DNA of 64,000 bases from Pelagicoccus albus (GTDB lineage Bacteria; Verrucomicrobiota; Verrucomicrobiia; Opitutales; Opitutaceae): NCBI RefSeq assembly GCF_014230145.1, contig NZ_JACHVC010000012.1, positions 67,001-131,000 of the forward strand. Reading direction: 5' to 3'. Below are positions 58,564-64,000 of this stretch, one piece after another. Position 1 is the stretch's first letter, and each line of letters opens with the position of its first letter. The notes under the pieces are model-generated. The model searched no databases. It was given only the letters and a program-made list of their open reading frames with translations, and was not told the origin of the DNA. The position numbers and the translations under genes are program-made.

Positions 58564-58684
58564 TTTTGAACGGCTAACCCAAAACACCGTCTACCCAAGA
58601 GGACATATAAGGGTTTGTTCAATTTAGTATCTAGTTTGTAGTTTGATAAGTCGAAAGGGGCCCCGCAGAAGCGGGGCCCCTTTT
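58564..58684 (+). ncRNA. Candidate small RNA gene, unit 1 (most diverged 5' part)
   Basis: The unit begins TTTTGAACGGC; its first half is diverged from the others (no CCTAT...ATAGG hairpin, CATATAAGG instead). Its second half and perfect 10-bp terminator stem are typical. Transcription is inferred only. Confidence 0.35.
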
Positions 58685-58748
58685 CGTTGCCCGCCTCCAA
58701 GGCAGCAATTCAGGCGATTCCAGAAAAATTAGAAATCGGCCCAATTTC

Positions 58749-58865
58749 TTTTGAACGTTTCGCCAACCAACGCGCCTATCCCAGGCATAGGTAGTTTTGA
58801 ATTTTTAGTATCTAGTTTGTAGTTTGATAAGTCGAAAGGGGCTCCGCAGAAGCGGGGCCCCTTTT
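58749..58865 (+). ncRNA. Candidate small RNA gene, unit 2
   Basis: This complete unit has TTTTGAACGTTTC, the small hairpin CCTAT-CCCAGGC-ATAGG, the conserved core and the terminator stem GGGGCTCCGC / GCGGGGCCCC (one G-U pair), then TTTT. Confidence 0.4.
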
Positions 58866-58928
58866 CGTTGCCCGCCTCCAAGGCAACAATTCAGGCAATT
58901 CCGAAAAATTAGAATTCGGCCCAATTTC

Positions 58929-59045
58929 TTTTGAACGTTTCGCCCACCAACGCGCCTATCCAAAACATAGGTAGTTTTGAATTTTTAGTATCTAGTTTGT
59001 AGTTTGATAAGTCGAAAGGGGCTCCGCAGAAGCGGGGCCCCTTTT
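58929..59045 (+). ncRNA. Candidate small RNA gene, unit 3
   Basis: This is nearly identical to unit 2, with CCTAT-CCAAAAC-ATAGG, the same core and the same terminator. The spacer after it is also close to those after units 1 and 2, suggesting recent duplication. Confidence 0.4.
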
Positions 59046-59107
59046 CGTTGCCGCTTCCAAGGCAGCAATTCAGGCAATTCCGAAAAAATAGAATTCGGCC
59101 CAATTTC

Positions 59108-59223
59108 TTTTGAACGTTTCGCCCACCAGCGCGCCTATCCAAAGCATAGGTAGTTTTAAATTTTAGTATCTAGTTTGTAGTTTGATAAGTCGAAAGGGGC
59201 TCCGCAAAGGCGGGGCCCTTTTT
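59108..59223 (+). ncRNA. Candidate small RNA gene, unit 4
   Basis: The conserved block is present with terminator GGGGCTCCGC-AAAG-GCGGGGCCC and TTTTT. The spacer after it differs completely from the earlier spacers, marking the right boundary of the conserved unit. Confidence 0.4.
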
Positions 59224-59287
59224 CGTTTTCGGTTCAATCCTCAACTAGCTCCCTCATGCGACAAATTTGCTGATAGAGAGCAAAATC

Positions 59288-59403
59288 TTTTGAACGTTTC
59301 ACCGACCAACGCGCCTATCCAAAGCATAGGTAGTTTTAAATTTTTAGTATCTGGTTTGTAGTTTGATAAGTTATTAAGGGCTCCGCTAAGGCGGGGCCCT
59401 TTT
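59288..59403 (+). ncRNA. Candidate small RNA gene, unit 5
   Basis: The conserved block has a changed terminator flank (TTATTAAGGGCTCCGC-TAAG-GCGGGGCCC, then TTTT). The left A-run used on the minus strand is lost while the plus-strand T-run is kept, which supports plus-strand transcription. It lies 41 bp before rsmE. Confidence 0.4.
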
Positions 59404-59444
59404 CTGTTTGATATCGCGACTGCCAATCGGCTTTGCTCTCAAAC

Positions 59445-60200
59445 ATGTCAGACTTTCGCTGCTACTGCGATAACCTCCCCCTTGCAGAAGGAGATCAAAT
59501 CGAGCTCAGTCCCGAAGAATCCAACCACCTGATCGCCGCTAACCGAGCCCGCGTGGGAGATCTTGTCAGGGCCTTCGATGGACAAGGGATTGAAGCGGAT
59601 TGCCGAGTCGAGATAGCCAACAAACGCAGGGCAATCCTAAGCCTTTCCGCGCGTTACCAAATCAAGCGACCTCCCTACGAAATCGCCCTCGCCCAAGCCC
59701 TTCTCAAGGGAAAGCTACTCGATAACATCATCCGCAAAGCGACCGAGATCGGAGCTCAAAGAATTTTCCCGGTAGCCACCGAACGCACAGAATCGAAAAT
59801 CGGCTCCGAGAAGGCAGACTCTAAAAACGCAAAATGGACCAACGCCACCCTGGAAGGAGCCAAACAAAGTGGAAATCCTTTCCTAGCCGAAATTGAATCC
59901 GTCCTCCCCTTCAAGGACTTGTTGAAAGCGGCCGAACCCTACGACCTGAAACTCATCGCCTCACTCGAGACGGATGCGATGTCACTTAAAAAACACCTCG
60001 AAACATTCCAGCCGAAACGGGATGGCGAGCGACCTCGCTCCGCGATTTGGCTAATCGGTCCCGAGGGCGATTTCTCACCTCAAGAATACGAAGCTGCCAG
60101 AAATGCAGGTTTCCTTCCCACCACTCTCGGACCCCATGTGATGCGCAGCGAAACCGCCGCAGCCCACGCTCTCAGCATCACGCTCTACGAACTGAGCTGA
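59445..60200 (+). CDS. rsmE: 16S rRNA (uracil(1498)-N(3))-methyltransferase
   Basis: From the ATG at 59445 this protein has 251 residues: an N-terminal PUA-like domain and a SPOUT knot methyltransferase domain with QALLKGKLLDNIIRKATEIG, TERTESK, and the SAM-binding loops WLIGPEGDFSPQEYEAA and TLGPHVMRSETAAAHAL. It methylates U1498 in the decoding region of 16S rRNA. The frame extends to a TTG at 59433, but the ATG is preferred. It is convergent with the KAS III fusion gene, with 39 bp between the stops. Confidence 0.95.
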   Translation: MSDFRCYCDNLPLAEGDQIELSPEESNHLIAANRARVGDLVRAFDGQGIEADCRVEIANKRRAILSLSARYQIKRPPYEIALAQALLKGKLLDNIIRKATEIGAQRIFPVATERTESKIGSEKADSKNAKWTNATLEGAKQSGNPFLAEIESVLPFKDLLKAAEPYDLKLIASLETDAMSLKKHLETFQPKRDGERPRSAIWLIGPEGDFSPQEYEAARNAGFLPTTLGPHVMRSETAAAHALSITLYELS

Positions 60201-60239
60201 GTAAGTGGATAGGGATATTGAGCTCGATGAGGAGCTCGC

Positions 60240-61820
60240 CTACCAAGTCATTAATCCACCCGCGAAGGTGAATCCTGCTCCCACCGAGCAGAAGATAATC
60301 TTGTCGCCATCTTCGAAAATACCTTCTTCCGCTGCCCAGCCTAGGGCCATGGAAACCGATGCGGCCGAAGTATTTCCGTACTTGTTGATGGTGACCACGA
60401 ACTTCTCGTAGGGAATTCCCACCCGCTTGCTTACGGCACGAAGGATACGAGCATTGGCTTGGTGGGGAACAATCCAAGATACGTCCTCTGGAGTCAGCCC
60501 ATGCCGCTCCAACGCGCTTTCGATGATGTTCGAAAACGACAGTACGGCCCTCTTGAATACAACTCCGCCATCCATGGTCAGATAGAAAGAATCCAAATCT
60601 TCTCCGGGCTTCGGAATCGGGCAGAGAGCCCCGCCTCCCACACGGGAAATAGCATCCGTGAATCGAGCGTCGCCACTTAGTTCCAAACGATGGAGGCGAT
60701 GACCGCCCTCACCACTCGTCAAAATCGCCGCTCCAGCGCCGTCGCCAAAAAGGAAAGCAGTCTCGTGATCCTTTGGATTGGTGATGCGAGAGAGGATTTC
60801 CGCGGTAACGACCAAGATGTTTTTCGCGGTCCCGCCATAAATCAAGCTACGCCCTACTTCCAAAGCGTATAGCCAACCTGAACAGGCAGCATTCAAGTCA
60901 AAGGCCAGAGCCTGCTCGATACCCAGCTCCTTGGCCAATATGCTCGCGGCTCCAGGGACCGGCTGGTCGGGCAACAAGGTTGCTACCACTACTGCATCGA
61001 TATCGGAGACCTCGAGTCCCGCCATCTCCAGAGCTTTGCGGGTCGCGGAACTCGCTAGGCTCGTGGCGGACTCTCCTTCGGAAATTACATAACGCTGCTG
61101 GATACCGGTGACCTTGACGATCTCCTCCTCGGTCTTGCCCGGGAATTGCTTCAGAATCTCGGCGTTGGAACGGACGTTTTTCGGTACCGCGTATCCGATT
61201 CCCGCAACGCACGCCGTTTGCTTCGATCCCGATCCAGCCGGAGCATCCACCGCTGCCGGAGTCTCAACTACAGCTGGCTGAGCTTCGCTAACCGAATCTA
61301 CGTAACGTTCCAAATCGTCACCAGTCACTCTTCCCCCGGGACCCGTTCCCAAAATATCGGTGATCGATTCCGGATTTAGACCGCGCTCCACGGCGAGTTT
61401 CTTCGCTCTCGGTGTCCAGCGAACTCCATTGGCCTTGGCAACTGCTGGAGCGGTAGCCACGACTGGTTCCATGCCCAGCTCGGGAGCCAAGGGCTCGACC
61501 ACTTCGACTTCGGGCTTCGGCTTAGCAGCTTGAGGCTCTGCGTCCCCATCCACTTTCAAATGACTTACGGCCGTATCGCTGGTTTCGATCCGGACGAAAG
61601 GATGCCCAACTTCCAAGATATCCCCCGCTCTGCAATGGATTTTCTTGATCGTCCCATCACAAGGGGATTCGAAATCGAAGACCGACTTGTCGCTCTCCAA
61701 TTCCGCTAGCTTCTCGCCTTTGGCGATTTCCTGCCCTGCTTCGACTTCTAGGTCGATCAAGGTCATTTCGTTAACCGTTGCTCCCATAGAAGGGATCGGT
61801 ACATCGATTTGAAAGCTCAT
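60240..61820 (-). CDS. Lipoyl domain / E3-binding domain / 3-oxoacyl-ACP synthase III fusion protein
   Basis: Three parts lie in one 526-residue frame. Residues 1-80 are a lipoyl domain with the lipoylation-type lysine K45 (LAELESDKSVFDFESP). Residues 134-174 are a peripheral-subunit (E3) binding domain (RWTPRAKKLAVERGL, GTGPGGRVTGDDLERYV), joined by alanine/proline/glutamate linkers as in E2 subunits of 2-oxoacid dehydrogenases. Residues 201-526 are a full FabH-type condensing enzyme with the triad C313 (NAACSG), H453 (PHQAN) and N483 (KYGNTSAAS). The usual E2 acyltransferase domain is replaced by KAS III. It follows pyrG by 50 bp. Use of acyl-lipoamide as primer is inferred. Confidence 0.9.
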   Translation of the reverse strand: MSFQIDVPIPSMGATVNEMTLIDLEVEAGQEIAKGEKLAELESDKSVFDFESPCDGTIKKIHCRAGDILEVGHPFVRIETSDTAVSHLKVDGDAEPQAAKPKPEVEVVEPLAPELGMEPVVATAPAVAKANGVRWTPRAKKLAVERGLNPESITDILGTGPGGRVTGDDLERYVDSVSEAQPAVVETPAAVDAPAGSGSKQTACVAGIGYAVPKNVRSNAEILKQFPGKTEEEIVKVTGIQQRYVISEGESATSLASSATRKALEMAGLEVSDIDAVVVATLLPDQPVPGAASILAKELGIEQALAFDLNAACSGWLYALEVGRSLIYGGTAKNILVVTAEILSRITNPKDHETAFLFGDGAGAAILTSGEGGHRLHRLELSGDARFTDAISRVGGGALCPIPKPGEDLDSFYLTMDGGVVFKRAVLSFSNIIESALERHGLTPEDVSWIVPHQANARILRAVSKRVGIPYEKFVVTINKYGNTSAASVSMALGWAAEEGIFEDGDKIIFCSVGAGFTFAGGLMTW

Positions 61821-61870
61821 GGCTTAGGGCGAAAAAAATTCAGATTGGGAGTGTTGGGACCTAGCACCGA

Positions 61871-63502
61871 TTAACGGTTCTCAGCCCGATTGATTGCAGC
61901 TTCCACGAAAGCTTTGAAAAGCGGGTGCGCCTTATTTGGCTTGGAGAGGAACTCTGGGTGAGATTGTACGGCGAGAAACCAAGGATGTTCCTTAAGTTCC
62001 ACCATCTCAACTAGATTTCTCTTGGGGTTTACTCCACTGACAACCAGTCCGGCCTCTTCAAGTTGGCCGACGAACTCGTTGTTGACCTCGTAGCGATGGC
62101 GATGGCGTTCCCGAACACTTTCCTCCCCGTAGGCATCAAAAGCGTGAGTGCCCTTCTTTACGCGGCATTCGTAAGATCCGAGCCGCATGGACCCGCCCTT
62201 ATCTACCACCTGCTTCTGCTCTTCCATCAATGTGATGACTGGGCTCGCGGTCTTCGGGTCGAATTCCAAACTGTTCGCATCGCTCAGCCCCAGAACGTTT
62301 CGAGCATACTCGATCACCGCAATCTGCAAACCAAGGCAAAGGCCGAAATAAGGAATTCCCTTTTCGCGAGCGTAGCGCACAGCTTCGATTTTCCCTTCCG
62401 TACCTCGATCGCCAAATCCGCCTGGAACCAAAATGCCGTGAAGCGATTTTAGAGTCTCGCGACCTTCGCGGGTTTCGAGCGATTCGGCATCGATTCGCTT
62501 GATGGTAACCGCTGCATCGTTCGCAATCCCGGCGTGGGTGATCGATTCGTAAACCGATTTGTAAGCGTCTTGCAGCTCGATGTACTTGCCTACGACTCCG
62601 ATGGTTACCCGCTTGGAAGGAGACTTAATGCGACGAACGATATCAGTCCAAATGCTCTCCTTCGGCTGAGGAGCATCGAGCCGAAGAAAATCGACTACGA
62701 GATCGTCCAGATGTTCGCGGCGGAGCATGACGGGCAATTCGTAAATCGAATCGTCTACGTCGATCTCCTCGATAACAGCCTTCACCGGCACGTTACAGAA
62801 AAGGCTCATTTTCTCGCGTAGTTCGGCGTCGATCGGATGCTCGGTACGGCAAACTAGGATGTCTGGCTGGATACCGATTTCACGCATCTTCGCCACGCTC
62901 TGCTGGGTTGGCTTGGTCTTGAGCTCTCCCGCTGCTGCCAAAAACGGGAGCAAGGTACAATGGATGAAAAGAACATTGTCGCGCCCCGCCTCGAGAGCGA
63001 ATTGACGCATAGCCTCCAAGAAAGGAAGCCCTTCGATATCGCCCACGGTGCCGCCAATTTCGGTTATCAAGATATCGACATCCTCGCTGGCCGCCTGGAT
63101 GCGTTGCTTAATCTCGTTGGTCACGTGAGGGATGACCTGCACCGTCTTGCCCAAGTACTCGCCTCGGCGTTCCTTCTGGATGACCGACTCGTAAATCTGG
63201 CCAGAGGTGAGGTTGTTGAATTGGCTCAGCTTTCCGGAAGTGAAGCGCTCGTAGTGGCCGAGGTCCAAATCGGTCTCCGCTCCGTCATCCAAGACGTATA
63301 CTTCGCCGTGTTGGAACGGGTTCATCGTTCCCGGATCGACATTAAGGTAAGGGTCGAATTTCTGAATTCTTACCGTGCAGCCGCGCTCCTCGAGCAGGGC
63401 GCCCAGAGATGCGGCCGTCAAGCCCTTGCCCAAGGACGAAACGACTCCGCCCGTCACGAAAATATACTTCTTTGCCTTACTGTTTTCCACGTTGGCTGCC
63501 AT
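61871..63502 (-). CDS. pyrG: CTP synthase (glutamine-hydrolysing)
   Basis: This 543-residue enzyme makes CTP from UTP, ATP and glutamine. The synthase domain shows [40 protein letters not shown] and [20 protein letters not shown]. The class-I glutamine amidotransferase domain has [13 protein letters not shown] and the nucleophile cysteine in YFGLCLGLQ. It lies between the small membrane protein gene and the KAS III fusion gene on the same strand. Length and domains are normal. Confidence 0.97.
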   Translation of the reverse strand: MAANVENSKAKKYIFVTGGVVSSLGKGLTAASLGALLEERGCTVRIQKFDPYLNVDPGTMNPFQHGEVYVLDDGAETDLDLGHYERFTSGKLSQFNNLTSGQIYESVIQKERRGEYLGKTVQVIPHVTNEIKQRIQAASEDVDILITEIGGTVGDIEGLPFLEAMRQFALEAGRDNVLFIHCTLLPFLAAAGELKTKPTQQSVAKMREIGIQPDILVCRTEHPIDAELREKMSLFCNVPVKAVIEEIDVDDSIYELPVMLRREHLDDLVVDFLRLDAPQPKESIWTDIVRRIKSPSKRVTIGVVGKYIELQDAYKSVYESITHAGIANDAAVTIKRIDAESLETREGRETLKSLHGILVPGGFGDRGTEGKIEAVRYAREKGIPYFGLCLGLQIAVIEYARNVLGLSDANSLEFDPKTASPVITLMEEQKQVVDKGGSMRLGSYECRVKKGTHAFDAYGEESVRERHRHRYEVNNEFVGQLEEAGLVVSGVNPKRNLVEMVELKEHPWFLAVQSHPEFLSKPNKAHPLFKAFVEAAINRAENR

Positions 63503-63541
63503 GAGAATTAGATAAAATTGAGGAGGTCAAACTACAACGCG

Positions 63542-63739
63542 CTATGGAGATAAAATGATCCAACCCGCGAAGAGCACGATAGCTAGCAGGGCGGCGGTCA
63601 CCAAAATAGCCATGCTGGCTCGGATAACCTTCCACAAGATCCAGCCCAGTCCGAGACCCACAATAACTAGACAAGTTGTGACTAGCCACTTGGGGTAGAC
63701 CTCATAGAGGGCTTGGATTTCATCTATTAGCTGCGCCAT
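63542..63739 (-). CDS. Small two-helix membrane protein, unknown function
   Basis: This 65-residue protein begins MAQLIDEIQALYEVYPKWLV and has two predicted membrane helices (about residues 18-37 and 42-62) separated by RAS. It is not a family I recognise. It ends 39 bp before pyrG on the same strand, so it may be the first gene of that operon. No strong ribosome-binding site precedes the ATG. Confidence 0.6.
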   Translation of the reverse strand: MAQLIDEIQALYEVYPKWLVTTCLVIVGLGLGWILWKVIRASMAILVTAALLAIVLFAGWIILSP

Positions 63740-63892
63740 GGGGGTCGACTCTAGGTTAGCCCTATCTCACGCATCAACTCCCAATTCCACCGCTTTGCAT
63801 TTTTGCCTAAAAGCTGGCGTTAAATACCGTGCAAGCGCCTTGCGAGTTAAGACGTTGCCAAGCGGCGAGCTTCACTCCACAACCCCACTTCG
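63740..63892. promoter_or_regulatory. Divergent intergenic region
   Basis: This 153-bp region lies between the minus-strand small membrane protein/pyrG set and the plus-strand kinase gene, so promoters for both directions should be here. No boxes are convincing by eye. Confidence 0.4.
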
Positions 63893-64000
63893 ATGGCAAA
63901 AAAATACAATGTGTACGGGATGGGCAACGCGCTCGTCGACATCGTGACCGAAGTCGATGACGGCTTTTTCGCAGCAAACGAAATTGAAAAAGGCTTAATG
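63893..64000 (+). CDS. PfkB-family kinase, probably adenosine kinase (partial)
   Basis: The ATG at 63893 opens a frame that stays open to the window end. It reads MAKKYNVYGMGNALVDIVTE, the typical N-terminus of ribokinase/PfkB enzymes of the adenosine kinase branch (GxGNALVDI). Only 36 residues are visible and the catalytic C-terminal half lies outside, so the substrate cannot be fixed. Confidence 0.8.
   Translation, partial: MAKKYNVYGMGNALVDIVTEVDDGFFAANEIEKGLM

Larger units (their letters stand above)
58564..59403 (+). repeat. Five-unit tandem array, about 180-bp period, terminator-ended units
   Basis: The core TAGTATCTAGTTTGTAGTTT recurs at 58625, 58806, 58986, 59164 and 59345 (periods 181, 180, 178, 181). 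Each unit runs from TTTTGAACG through ACCAACGCGCCTATCC and GCATAGGTAG to the core, then to a GC-rich hairpin such as GGGGCCCCGC-AGAA-GCGGGGCCCC followed by TTTT. The spacer after each hairpin is similar in the first three units and unrelated after the fourth. So the conserved part is the block from TTTTGAAC to the terminator, which is what repeated small-RNA genes look like. No protein frame is shared by the units. Confidence 0.9.

Noticed and set aside
58564-59403. Reading the five-unit array as a CRISPR
   Set aside because: The conserved parts are about 117 bp, far longer than CRISPR repeats. The spacers are partly identical, and no cas genes are near.
58515-59426. Short minus-strand open frames recurring in the five-unit array
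   Set aside because: They share sequence only because the DNA is repeated; they break between units and run through the terminator hairpins.

Overview
The window is a chromosomal segment of a Gram-negative bacterium, most likely a verrucomicrobium of the Opitutia group. That placement is inferred from the overall gene content and protein style (LL-diaminopimelate aminotransferase, long low-complexity tails on ribosomal proteins, the Hsp70/DUF2760 neighbourhood). It was not tested by any search.

Positions 1-17,055 hold the fused str-S10-spc-alpha ribosomal superoperon on the minus strand. Transcription runs from rpsL at about 17.05 kb down to rplQ, which is cut by the window start. rpmD (L30) and rpmJ (L36) are absent from their usual places. 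SecY has an extra C-terminal membrane segment, and S5, S11 and S17 carry unusual tails.

Positions 17,350-23,021 hold an uncharacterised chaperone module: a DUF2760-like membrane protein, an Hsp70-like ATPase, and a second Hsp70-like ATPase with a long C-terminal extension. It interrupts the ancestral rpoC-rpsL junction and is flanked by intrinsic terminators.

Positions 23,213-35,943 hold the second large informational unit, also on the minus strand: tRNA-Thr, tuf, tRNA-Trp, secE, nusG, rplK, rplA, rplJ, rplL, rpoB, rpoC, closed by a strong terminator. In the beta-prime subunit, two of the four classical second-zinc-site cysteines are replaced, and a new CxC pair appears nearby.

Positions 36,037-41,105 (minus) hold an energy-transduction operon (TPR lipoprotein-like or periplasmic protein, ExbB, ExbD, an unrecognised single-pass partner), preceded by a dimeric-type dUTPase. 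Positions 41,245-42,331 hold an arginine-rich disordered protein with its terminator.

Positions 42,706-52,030 (plus) are one chemotaxis cluster: a soluble receptor-like protein with a degenerate tip, a STAS protein, CheY, CheA, CheW, a membrane receptor, CheR and CheB. ruvB follows on the same strand.

Positions 53,197-57,959 (minus) hold dapL, a nitroreductase, nadB and nadA. After these come tRNA-Leu with a duplicated 3' end and terminator, and then five tandem units of about 180 bp (58,564-59,403). Each unit ends in a GC-rich intrinsic terminator, so the array looks like a set of small-RNA genes.

The right end has rsmE (plus), then a minus-strand set: a small membrane protein, pyrG, and a lipoyl domain plus E3-binding domain fused to a complete 3-oxoacyl-ACP synthase III. 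This fusion is the most striking protein in the window. A carbohydrate/adenosine kinase gene begins at the right edge.
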